Source: Lysobacterales bacterium (lineage in GTDB: Bacteria; Pseudomonadota; Gammaproteobacteria; Xanthomonadales; Xanthomonadaceae). Taken from it: 64,000 nt of DNA. The number at the start of each line of letters is the position of its first letter. The stretch's first letter is position 1. The notes under the pieces are model-generated. The model did not search any database, had not been told where the DNA came from, and saw nothing but the letters and a program-made list of their open reading frames with translations. The position numbers and the translations under genes were made by a program. The stretch covers positions 3,033,171 to 3,097,170 of the forward strand of contig JADCRD010000001.1 of NCBI GenBank assembly GCA_014946745.1, given 5' to 3'. This document shows, in pieces, positions 38,392 through 46,265 of the stretch.

Positions 38392-39174
38392 TCAGGAGCC
38401 CGCCTGCTGGCCGCCCGCGTGGGCATTCGCGCTTGCCTCGCGAAGATACTGGCCCGGGGTAACGCCGAGCGCCAGGCGGAACATGCTGACGAAGGCGCTC
38501 ACGCTTGCGTAGCCGCATTCGCCTGCGACCGTGGCGACGCTGGCCGATTCCGACAGGCGCCTCAGCGCATGCTGCAGCCGGGCTTGCAGACGCCACTGAT
38601 TGAAGGCGAGACCGGTCTCGGCCACGAACAGGCGTTCGATGGTCCGCGCGCTGGCGCCGCAGTCGCGAGAAAGCTGTGCAAGCGTGTCCGTACTTGCGAG
38701 GTCTGCGCGAGCCCGCTCGGCGACCCGGCGTGCGCGCGGATCCCGCGGCATCGGCAGCGCGAGCCCGAGATTCCTTGCGCGCGCCAGCTGATCGACGATC
38801 AGCGCAGCCAGATGCGGATGCGATGGCTCGCTCCCCTCCAACGCGCCTGTTCGCGCGGCCTCGAGCACAAGTTCGCGCAGCAAAGGCCGAACATCGAGCA
38901 CGCAGATCCCGCCGTCAGGCCCCGGCGCGCCTTGCGACGCGAGTCGGGGCGAAAGGTACAGCGTGCGCAGCCACACCACGCCCAGCGTCTCGACCACATG
39001 ATGCGTGTCGGACGGCACCCAGAGCATCCGGCTGGGCGGAACCACCCACTGCCGGTCGGCCACGGACACCGCCAGCGCGCCTCGTTCTGCGAACACCAGC
39101 TGCGGCCAGGCATGGGCATGTTCATCCAGGCGCAGGCCACGCGGCAGCTTCAGCGACAGGGAACGCAGCAGCAT
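38392..39174 (-). CDS. AraC-family transcriptional regulator with cupin-like N-terminus
   Basis: A 260-residue regulator. The N-terminal half resembles the cupin ligand-binding part (DEHAHAWPQLVFAERGALAVSVADRQWVVPPSRMLWVPSDTHH). The C-terminal two helix-turn-helix motifs follow (DTLAQLSRDCGASARTIERLF and ASVATVAGECGYASVSAFVSMFRLALGVTPGQYLR). The ATG at 39174 gives the normal family length and has CGGAG upstream; an upstream ATG 24 codons earlier is open. It is divergent from the VOC-protein gene over a 127-base spacer, so it probably regulates that gene. Confidence 0.92.
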   Translation of the reverse strand: MLLRSLSLKLPRGLRLDEHAHAWPQLVFAERGALAVSVADRQWVVPPSRMLWVPSDTHHVVETLGVVWLRTLYLSPRLASQGAPGPDGGICVLDVRPLLRELVLEAARTGALEGSEPSHPHLAALIVDQLARARNLGLALPMPRDPRARRVAERARADLASTDTLAQLSRDCGASARTIERLFVAETGLAFNQWRLQARLQHALRRLSESASVATVAGECGYASVSAFVSMFRLALGVTPGQYLREASANAHAGGQQAGS

Positions 39175-39301
39175 CAAGGAGGACTCCGGATGACGGAAGG
39201 TCGACAGGACTTGGCGGAATCGCGCTACGTGCACGCCGCATCGCAACGCTACCCTACGCCTCGTCGCTTCCGACCCCTACCGCTGCGATCGAGGAGACTC
39301 C

Positions 39302-39676
39302 ATGTCGAACGATGTCGTCCATTTCGCGATTCACGCCGATGACTGCGAACGCGCCAGGACCTTCTACCAGAGCGTCTTCGGCTGGTCCTTCCAGCCCTGG
39401 GGCCCGCCGGACTTCTGGCTGATTCGGACCAGCGAGAACGGCATTCGCGGCGCCCTGCAGAAGCGCCGCGGACCCGGCGGACCCGGCGCAGGGGGTTACG
39501 AATGCACGATCGCGGTTGCCGACATCAAGGCCAGCGTTGCAGCGATCGAGGCGGCGCAGGGCCAGCTGATGCACCCTCCGTTTCACATCGACCGCGTCGG
39601 CACGGTCGCGCAGTTCCGCGACACCGAGGGCAACCTGGCGAGCGTGATGCAGTACGAGCCCGGCGTTCTGTCCTGA
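39302..39676 (+). CDS. VOC (glyoxalase/bleomycin-resistance) family protein
   Basis: A 124-residue small cytoplasmic protein with the paired beta-alpha-beta-beta-beta fold of the vicinal oxygen chelate family. Visible parts are VVHFAIHADDCERARTFYQSVFGW at the start and AQFRDTEGNLASVMQYE at the end. Potential metal ligands are H8 and the late glutamates. The substrate is unknown. GAGGAG lies at about -8. It is divergent from the AraC regulator and probably its target. Confidence 0.9.
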   Translation: MSNDVVHFAIHADDCERARTFYQSVFGWSFQPWGPPDFWLIRTSENGIRGALQKRRGPGGPGAGGYECTIAVADIKASVAAIEAAQGQLMHPPFHIDRVGTVAQFRDTEGNLASVMQYEPGVLS

Positions 39677-40097
39677 GGACTGTGGGCGGCCGCGCACGGC
39701 TGTTTCAGTCTCCACAGCAGTCATCGGCGCCTTTGCTGCCATGCACATGAGCGGATGACGGCAAGGCGGGCAGCGAGGCGCATCGGTCTTGGCGAGCGCC
39801 CTCGCGAACATGCATCGCACGAAAGAGCGCTTCAGCGCCTGCAGCACCTGCTGTTCGGACCCGAACGGCTCGCGCGCTTCAGGGCATTCGCTGCAAGCGC
39901 GCTGGCGCCGCCGCTCAAGGCCGCGACAGTCGCCGATATCCACCGGCGACAGGGCCGGGCCAGACCTCGTCGCCCGGCCCAGACCACTCGCTTCGGGTCC
40001 TCTGACAACGTCGCTCCGAAGGATCGACGACAGGATTCGGGGCCGGCGACCCAGCCGCGCAGACCGATGTGCTCGGCGTGTTCGCGCCTCTCGACGC
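39677..40097. other. Intergenic region, no gene seen
   Basis: 421 bases between the VOC gene and the end of the convergent beta-helix protein gene. Short open frames exist on both strands but none has a family match by eye, a ribosome site or a plausible composition. No strong hairpin was found. Confidence 0.4.
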
Positions 40098-42218
40098 TCA
40101 AGACTCGAACTGATCGCGAAACAGCGGACCTTGGGTGCAGTCGGAAACCTGCTCGGGAACCACCAGCACGTTGTAGCTCTTGCCGATGATCGAGCCGCTC
40201 ATCGAGAAGATGCGCCAGTGGCCGTCAGAGGTGCTGTAGACGAGATCGAAGATCGCCCCGGCTGCATCACTCGCAGGGCTCACATTCGACAGAACGGCAG
40301 CAAAGCGGGCGCAGGGATTGCCGTCGAGCAGGGGATGCCTCAGCAGCAGCGCCTCGTTGGTGAGGGGGTCGCCGGCCTGCTTGTCGACGCGAAAGACATT
40401 CGGCGTGGGCGGCTGCGAGTACACGTTGAACTTGGCGCCGGCCGGCAGCGCCACGCCGTTGGCGTTGTGCACGAACGCCTCGCCGCCGGAGCTGCCGACC
40501 GCGATGGGATTGTTGTTGTAGACGCCGGGCGCGCCGGACCCGTTCCAGTTCTGTTCGGCGAGCACGATATGGCCGGCGTCCGGGCTAGGCAGAACGCTCG
40601 CGTTCGGAAACCCCGGAATCGTGGTGGTGACCGTGTGCATCGTCGAGTCGCTCGACGGCAGCGGGTGAAACACGTTGTAGGCCAGCGTCGACGACATCGC
40701 TGAGTGGTCCTGGTTGAACACGTTCCACACCAGGCCGTTGAAGAACACCCCGGTTGCACGGGGATTGGTGACGAACGGATTGATGAATCGATTAAGCGCG
40801 GTGAAGAGGCGCGTGCCGTTGCCTGCGTTGATCAGCGCGTCATCGATCGGAGAATAGTTGAGAGCGGCAAAGCTCGACGGCGCGAGCAGCATGCGATGGC
40901 CGTATTCGTAGGCGCCGATGTCGACCGTGGCCGGCCCGCCGCTGCCGCTGACAAGGCGCCGCAATCCGTCGGCATCCACCAGTGGCAGGGTGCCTCCGCC
41001 AAACAGCGCGAACGAGTTGCCGGCGTCGATCGCGGGGCTGCCCGGCCCCACGCGCGGCGCATCGAGCGAGCGCAGCAGCGGGTCGGCGTTGACGTCGTTG
41101 GCGCCGGGCGTGTACGCGCCCGCACTCAGGTTGTTGCGCAGCAGGTTGTAGTTGTTGGTCGCGGTGCCGCTCGGCGCCAGGTTCTGCAAGCCGCGGCGGT
41201 TGGCGACGATGAGATTGTTGGCGATCAGACCGCTGGTGGTGCCGGTGGCCGGCGGGCCACCACCGCCCCAGCGCGACAGCCCGATGCCATCGGCGCGGAC
41301 CACGGTGTTGTTGATGATCTGGGCGTTGGTCGAGCCCTGCTTGACCACGCTGGCGATGCCGCCCGAGGACGCCCGCTCTCCGATCACCACGTTCGAAAGC
41401 ACGCGCGCGGTGACGGTTGACGCGTCATCCGACAGCAGCCCCTCGGACACCATGATTCCGGAGCGCTGGAATTCACCGCGGACCGCGTTGCCCTGGATTC
41501 GGAACTCGGCCGTCGTCGCGCGCACCGCGCTCGCCAGAATGCCCCAGCCCTCGGACACGCCGCGGGAGCTGATCTCGTTCCAGAAGATCTCGCCGGCGTG
41601 CGTCCCGGTTCCGCCCCCGAACTCGACCTCGATGGCACTGGAGAACAGCGTCGGTGCGGCGACTCGAAGCCGGTTTTGGTAGACCCCGACGTAGTGGGCT
41701 GCGCTACCGCCGGAGGTGCGGATACTGATTCCCGCCGCGCTCGCGCTGCTGCTGGAGTCGAGCTGCATGTCGGCGACCTGGAGGGTGGCGCTGGCCGTGC
41801 CGAAGTAGCGCAATTGAACGCTGGCATCGGTCAGACGGAAGCCGCGCAGGGTGAAGCGCCATTCGTTCGCGCCGCCCACGTTGCCGGTGATTCCCCGGCC
41901 CGCAGCGAAACGCGGGGACACGTTGCGCGCCGCGAGCAGACTGACGCTGCCATTGACGGTGATGCTTTCGTCGATTGGCGACGAGGTGGTCACGAGTACG
42001 GTGCCCTGTACTGCCTCCACACCGTTGATGCACGCTTGCAGCGTGGTGTCGCAGGGCGCCGTGGCGCTCGGCCAGGTGAACTGCTCGCCCGTGGCCATGG
42101 CCAGGGGCCCCGTCGCCGCCGCCGCGCTTGCGAACAGCGCTGCCGCGAGCGCCAGAAGGGCCACCCTGCTCGCGGCTTCGAGCCAGCGGCGACGCGCGCA
42201 GCCCGTGCGTTGCTCCAA
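40098..42218 (-). CDS. Secreted choice-of-anchor Q / parallel beta-helix protein with LFRDQFE tail (start uncertain)
   Basis: A secreted protein of about 706 residues. A signal peptide (RVALLALAAALFASAAAA) precedes a right-handed parallel beta-helix region with turn motifs such as INNTVVRADGIGLS and ANNLIVANRRGLQN. The choice-of-anchor Q signature follows (GSPAIDAGN, LVDADGLRRL, VDIGAYEYG). About 250 further residues end in LFRDQFES, a variant of the shared tail. No ATG lies near the leader: TTG at 42218 gives a 20-residue n-region, and GTG at 42287 is an alternative; neither has a good ribosome site. Function unknown, perhaps surface adhesion or polysaccharide binding. Confidence 0.78.
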   Translation of the reverse strand: MEQRTGCARRRWLEAASRVALLALAAALFASAAAATGPLAMATGEQFTWPSATAPCDTTLQACINGVEAVQGTVLVTTSSPIDESITVNGSVSLLAARNVSPRFAAGRGITGNVGGANEWRFTLRGFRLTDASVQLRYFGTASATLQVADMQLDSSSSASAAGISIRTSGGSAAHYVGVYQNRLRVAAPTLFSSAIEVEFGGGTGTHAGEIFWNEISSRGVSEGWGILASAVRATTAEFRIQGNAVRGEFQRSGIMVSEGLLSDDASTVTARVLSNVVIGERASSGGIASVVKQGSTNAQIINNTVVRADGIGLSRWGGGGPPATGTTSGLIANNLIVANRRGLQNLAPSGTATNNYNLLRNNLSAGAYTPGANDVNADPLLRSLDAPRVGPGSPAIDAGNSFALFGGGTLPLVDADGLRRLVSGSGGPATVDIGAYEYGHRMLLAPSSFAALNYSPIDDALINAGNGTRLFTALNRFINPFVTNPRATGVFFNGLVWNVFNQDHSAMSSTLAYNVFHPLPSSDSTMHTVTTTIPGFPNASVLPSPDAGHIVLAEQNWNGSGAPGVYNNNPIAVGSSGGEAFVHNANGVALPAGAKFNVYSQPPTPNVFRVDKQAGDPLTNEALLLRHPLLDGNPCARFAAVLSNVSPASDAAGAIFDLVYSTSDGHWRIFSMSGSIIGKSYNVLVVPEQVSDCTQGPLFRDQFES

Positions 42219-42686
42219 GCGGCGGGAGCGCGGATCACGTGCTGCACCTGCGCAGCCTGCAGAAGGCGAGCCGGGGACAGATGACACCTGTTCGCGGTGC
42301 GCGAAGGCGTTTGGGGTGGGCGTGTGCCGAGCGTCTCCGGTCAAGCTGCGCTTCGCAGTAGGGGCGGTGCTGATCAAGAGGGCTGTCCGGTACGTCACTC
42401 CGCTGTGACCACTCGGTTGCGGTTCATCGAGGCGCGATGCGACATGGCCGACCAGAAGGCGAGAGAGGCCCCGGACTGCAGCCCTTTGGGCCTCGCTTGC
42501 GCGCGGCGCAGGCGGGGAACTCCCCACATCCCTCATCCCTGCTCCGTCATCCGGAGGGCAGGAAAGGCCGGCGGCAGGCCCATGGTGGGTCGAGCGGGGT
42601 AGCGCAGGAACTCGCGCACAGGTCTGCTTCTGCCATCCCACGCCCCAGCGACCCGGAACACACACCGGGCGCGCTGGCGGTCGAAC
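42219..42686. other. Intergenic region upstream of the beta-helix protein
   Basis: 468 bases between the beta-helix gene start and the alcohol dehydrogenase stop, both minus strand. The reading frame of the beta-helix protein stays open through it but lacks family-like sequence, so part could be 5' coding if the true start lies further up. No hairpin or repeat stands out. Confidence 0.35.
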
Positions 42687-43784
42687 TCAGTGCGGCGTGA
42701 TCGCCACCTTGAGCACGCCGTCGCGCTGGTGCGAGAACAGCTCGTAGGCGGCGACGATGTCGTTGAGCGCGAAGCGATGGGTCACCAGTGCGCCGAAGTC
42801 GGCGCGACCGGATTCGACCACCGCCATCAGCCGGCGCATGCGCTCCTTGCCGCCGGGGCAGAGTGCGGTGGTGATGCGGTGGTCACCGAGGCCGGCGGCG
42901 AGCGCGTCCAGCGGGATCACCAGGTCCTCCGAGTACACCCCGAGGCTCGACAGCCGCCCGCCGGGCTTGAGCACGCGCAGGGCGGAGGTGAATGTCCCCT
43001 GCGTGCCCAGCGCTTCGATCGCGGCATCGGCGCCGCGGCCGCCGGTGAGCTTCATCACCTCGTCCACCACGTCGCAGCTCGTGAAGTTGAGGGTGACATC
43101 GGCCCCCATGCGCTTGGCAATGGCGAGGCGGTGGTCGTTGCCGTCGATGGCGATGATGGTCGAGGCGCCGCGCAGGCGCGCGCCGGCCGTCGCACACAGG
43201 CCGATCGGGCCCTGCGCGAACACCACCACGACATCGCCGATGCGGATGTCCGCGTTCTCGGCCCCTTTGAAGCCCGTGGACATGATGTCCGGGCACATCA
43301 GCACCTGTTCGTCGCTGAGGCCGTCGGGAATCGGCGCGAGATTGCCCTGCGCGTCAGGCACGCGCAGGTATTCCGCCTGCGCGCCATCGATGAGGTTGCC
43401 GAAGCGCCAGCCCGCCGTGGCCTTGTAGCCGTGGGCGGCGCAGCCGCCGCTGGCGACGAGGTAGCTGCCGTCCTGCGAGGGCACGCCGTCCTGCGCCGCG
43501 TACGAATTGAAGTCGGGACAGATCGCGCCGGCGATGACGCGCTGGCCCTCGACATAGCCGGTGACTGCGCTGCCGAGCTTCTCGATCACGCCCACCGGCT
43601 CATGGCCGACGGTGAGCCCCTTCGCGACCGGATACTCGCCCTTGAGGATATGGACGTCGGTGCCGCACAGGGTCGTCGTGGTGATCCTGATCAGCGCGTC
43701 CTTGGGGCCGATATCGGGGATGGCCTTGTCGGCCAGTTCGATGCGTCCGCGTTCGACGAATACCGCTGCTCTCATCCGCGTCAT
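42687..43784 (-). CDS. Zinc-dependent secondary alcohol dehydrogenase
   Basis: A 365-residue medium-chain dehydrogenase. Catalytic zinc ligands are C40 (TLCGTDVH), H61 with E62 (GHEPVG) and D166 (CPDIMSTGFKGAE). This C-H-D pattern is typical of the NADP-dependent secondary alcohol (isopropanol) dehydrogenase group, not the horse-liver C-H-C type. The four-cysteine structural zinc lobe is absent. The Rossmann region is VVVFAQGPIGLCATAGARL. The ATG at 43784 has AGGAG six bases before it; another ATG lies three codons in. It stands alone; the substrate is unknown. Confidence 0.92.
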   Translation of the reverse strand: MTRMRAAVFVERGRIELADKAIPDIGPKDALIRITTTTLCGTDVHILKGEYPVAKGLTVGHEPVGVIEKLGSAVTGYVEGQRVIAGAICPDFNSYAAQDGVPSQDGSYLVASGGCAAHGYKATAGWRFGNLIDGAQAEYLRVPDAQGNLAPIPDGLSDEQVLMCPDIMSTGFKGAENADIRIGDVVVVFAQGPIGLCATAGARLRGASTIIAIDGNDHRLAIAKRMGADVTLNFTSCDVVDEVMKLTGGRGADAAIEALGTQGTFTSALRVLKPGGRLSSLGVYSEDLVIPLDALAAGLGDHRITTALCPGGKERMRRLMAVVESGRADFGALVTHRFALNDIVAAYELFSHQRDGVLKVAITPH

Positions 43785-44063
43785 GACGCTCTCCTGTGGC
43801 TGCACGGCAGGACAGGGTGTTGCTCAGCAAAGCCGCGCGTCTGTGCGCCAGCCGACGCGGGCCTGCAGGCTGCGGGCGCAGAGGAGGAGATCAGCCGGAC
43901 TTCGGCCAACGACTCCGCAGAAAACGCAAAAATCGGTAACATCGCGCGGCGCTGATTCGGCACTTCAGGGTTTGCACGGCGCGTGGCTCGCATCGCCCGG
44001 CCGCGCCGATCCCCACCGGTCGACAGCGTCTATTCCTCCCATCCCCTTTCACGGATACCGACC

Positions 44064-44339
44064 ATGAACACACGTGTTGTCTGCGCCCTGGCCCTGATCG
44101 CTGCGCTTTCGGGCTGCAGCCGGGAAGCCGAAGTCCAGTGCACCACCGCCAGCAAGGACACCTGGCAGAACGAGCAGGCCTTCAAGGACGGTCTGACCGC
44201 CAAGGGCTACACCATCAACGAGTTCAAGGTCACGCCGGGCAACTGCTACGAGATCTACGGCACCGACCCGCAGCAGGCCAAGGTGGAGATCTACTTCAAC
44301 CCGGTCGATGGCGCCGTGGTCAAGGAAGAGAAGAAGTAA
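44064..44339 (+). CDS. Small PepSY-like lipoprotein
   Basis: A 91-residue exported protein. The leader MNTRVVCALALIAALSGC has a lipobox (LSGC), so it is probably lipidated. The mature part (KGYTINEFKVTPGNCYEIYGTDPQQAKVEIYFNPVDGAVV) resembles a single PepSY domain and has two cysteines that could form a disulfide. It ends two bases before the cytochrome b561 gene. PepSY proteins are often paired with membrane cytochromes, so an electron-transfer or regulatory link is plausible. Confidence 0.8.
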   Translation: MNTRVVCALALIAALSGCSREAEVQCTTASKDTWQNEQAFKDGLTAKGYTINEFKVTPGNCYEIYGTDPQQAKVEIYFNPVDGAVVKEEKK

Positions 44340-44341
44340 GC

Positions 44342-44866
44342 TTGGCCGGCGAATCACTGCGGATCTGGGACCCGGTGCTGCGCACGCTGCACTGGGTCAC
44401 CGCCTGCCTCTTCGTGCTGAACTACTGGGTGCTGGAGCCGGGCAGCGACTGGCACCAGTACCTCGGCTACGCCATGGCCTGCATGGTCGTCGTGCGCCTG
44501 GTCTGGGGACGTTTCGGGCCGGCCAACGCGCGCTTCTCGCTGCAGGCGCTGGGCCCCGCGCACTGGCGCGAGCACGTCCGCGAGCTGCGCGCGCGGGCCA
44601 TCCCGCCGGGCAGCGGCCACAACCCCTTCGGCTACCTCTGGCTGTACGCATCGCTGGGCCTGTTCGCGTCGCTTGCGCTGAGCGGTTTTCTGCTGGAAGA
44701 AGTGGACTACTTCTTCGGCAGCGACCTGCTCGAAAGCCTGCATGGGCTGTTCGCGGACAGTGTGTTCGTGCTCGCCTGCATCCATGTCGCGGCCGTGATC
44801 CTGGTCGGCTGGTGGGGGCGCATCGAACTGATCCGACCCATGCTGACGGGCGTTCGACGGCGGTAG
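44342..44866 (+). CDS. Cytochrome b561-family membrane protein
   Basis: A 174-residue four-helix membrane protein. Helices lie at about 13-32 (RTLHWVTACLFVLNYWVL), 40-57 (YLGYAMACMVVVRLVWG), 99-118 (YLWLYASLGLFASLALSG) and 130-155 (LESLHGLFADSVFVLACIHVAAVILV). Histidines in the first and last helices are candidate heme b ligands. The start is TTG at 44342, preceded by the purine-rich GGAAGAGAAG and two bases after the PepSY gene; no ATG fits the family start. It probably transfers electrons in the inner membrane. Confidence 0.86.
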   Translation: MAGESLRIWDPVLRTLHWVTACLFVLNYWVLEPGSDWHQYLGYAMACMVVVRLVWGRFGPANARFSLQALGPAHWREHVRELRARAIPPGSGHNPFGYLWLYASLGLFASLALSGFLLEEVDYFFGSDLLESLHGLFADSVFVLACIHVAAVILVGWWGRIELIRPMLTGVRRR

Positions 44867-44953
44867 CCAAACGGCGTTCGCCGTTCGCCGAGCGCGACGC
44901 GCCGACGATCGCGCACACGAAACCACACATCGAAGCATCGAAGCGACCATCGG

Positions 44954-44997
44954 CACCGGCAGCGGCGAGGCGCTGCAAGGCCTCGCCGCTGCCGGTG
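44954..44997. terminator. Perfect 18-base hairpin between convergent genes
   Basis: CACCGGCAGCGGCGAGGC (44954-44971) pairs perfectly with 44980-44997 around the loop GCTGCAAG. It sits between the cytochrome b561 stop and the end of the convergent BP74-like gene. It has no U-run; it is likely a two-way termination or mRNA-end structure. Confidence 0.65.
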
Positions 44998-45138
44998 GAT
45001 TCACAGGCCCACAGGCATCGATTCACCGCAGCACGGTCATCGCTGGCCCTGCCCGGCCAAGCGCCGCGCGAACGCAAGGGCCGCGGGTCAATCCAGCGCG
45101 CGCCCACCGGCCCAGGTGGAGCCGTGCTGCCACAGATC

Positions 45139-45978
45139 TCAGCGCACGCAGCCCGGTCTCGGCACCACCCGGCGCAGCGGAATCGTGCCGCTCTCGCCGG
45201 TGTTGAAACGGAAGACGAAGCGGCCCTGGTCGCAGCTCACGAACTCGAACTCGCCGCCGCCCACCGCCTGCGTCTGCACCGCTGTCGGTGCGTTGAAGGC
45301 GCCGCCGCTGCTCGCGAACAGCTGCACCTGCGCGCGCGCGCCTGCGACGTCACCGACCCCGCTCCACCAGACCTGCTCGCCGCTGCGGCTGCTGCCCGGC
45401 GCGCCGGTCGACCAGGTGAACCAGGCGAAGCCGAACTTGCCCTGCTCGCGCAGCGAGTCGATGTACAGGCCCTGGCCCGAGGTGGCCGGGTTGTACCAGG
45501 CGCCATCGATGCCTTCGCTGATCGCGAACGTGGGCGGCTCGGCCAGCTCCGACTTGACGGTGTAGCTCCAGAAGCAGATCGCCCCGCCGGTGTTGGCGAT
45601 GAAGGCTTCGGGGTTCTCGTCGACCCAGCCGGGCCAGCCGTCGCAGAGCTCGATCGCGAAATCGGCGAAGCCTTCGACCTCGCTGATGTGCCAGCGCCAG
45701 AGCCGCTGCTCGGGATCGCGGATGTCGCGGTTGAAGCCATCGCCGCCGGGCTTGATTGTGGCGATCAGAATCGCTCCGAGCCCATCGGTCGGCCGCCCCT
45801 GGTTGGCCACCAGGGCACGCGCATGGGCGATGTGCTCGGGGTTCGACAGCGGCACCAGGAAGCTCTGGTTGCGGTTGGTTTCGATCTCGGCAACTTCGAA
45901 CCAAACGGTCTCGGCCTGGGCGGACGAGACGCTTGCGGCCGCAAGGGCCACAGCGAGCGTGAGGGAATGCATGGTCAT
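45139..45978 (-). CDS. Secreted BP74-like N-terminal-domain protein
   Basis: A 279-residue secreted protein. A signal peptide (LTLAVALAAASVSSAQAE) is followed by a domain of about 120 residues resembling the BP74 N-terminal domain: QSFLVPLSNPEHIAHARAL, ATIKPGG, then WRWHISEVEGFADFAIELCDGWP. A second part carries GAWYNPATSGQGLYID, a motif I have seen as a recurrent but unnamed module in secreted proteins of this bacterial order. Cysteines C-D-G and the terminal PGC may pair. The ATG at 45978 (or 45972) gives the leader. Function unknown. Confidence 0.72.
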   Translation of the reverse strand: MTMHSLTLAVALAAASVSSAQAETVWFEVAEIETNRNQSFLVPLSNPEHIAHARALVANQGRPTDGLGAILIATIKPGGDGFNRDIRDPEQRLWRWHISEVEGFADFAIELCDGWPGWVDENPEAFIANTGGAICFWSYTVKSELAEPPTFAISEGIDGAWYNPATSGQGLYIDSLREQGKFGFAWFTWSTGAPGSSRSGEQVWWSGVGDVAGARAQVQLFASSGGAFNAPTAVQTQAVGGGEFEFVSCDQGRFVFRFNTGESGTIPLRRVVPRPGCVR

Positions 45979-46265
45979 GGGATCCAAAAGGTCATGGGCA
46001 AGGCCCGCACCGCGGCGGCGCGGGCGCGCGGAGTGTGCCATGCACGAGGGCCATCCTCATCTCCTGCGCGGCGGCCGCAGGCCCGCGGAGCGCAGGCCGC
46101 GCGACGGTCAGCCGCCATGACAACGGAGCGCGTCGCTGTCCGCGCGGGCTCCGGTTCGGGGCCGCGTGATTTCCATGCCCCGGACGGCTGCGCGCCGCGG
46201 GTCCGCCTCGCCGATCGCGAACGCAGCGCCCCACGGTGCTGGACCGCTGCGCTGGCCCGCTCCGC

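Noticed and set aside
39755..40703. Plus-strand open frames of 144 and 304 codons after the VOC gene
   Set aside because: They largely oppose the beta-helix protein gene, lack ribosome sites and contain no recognisable family motif.
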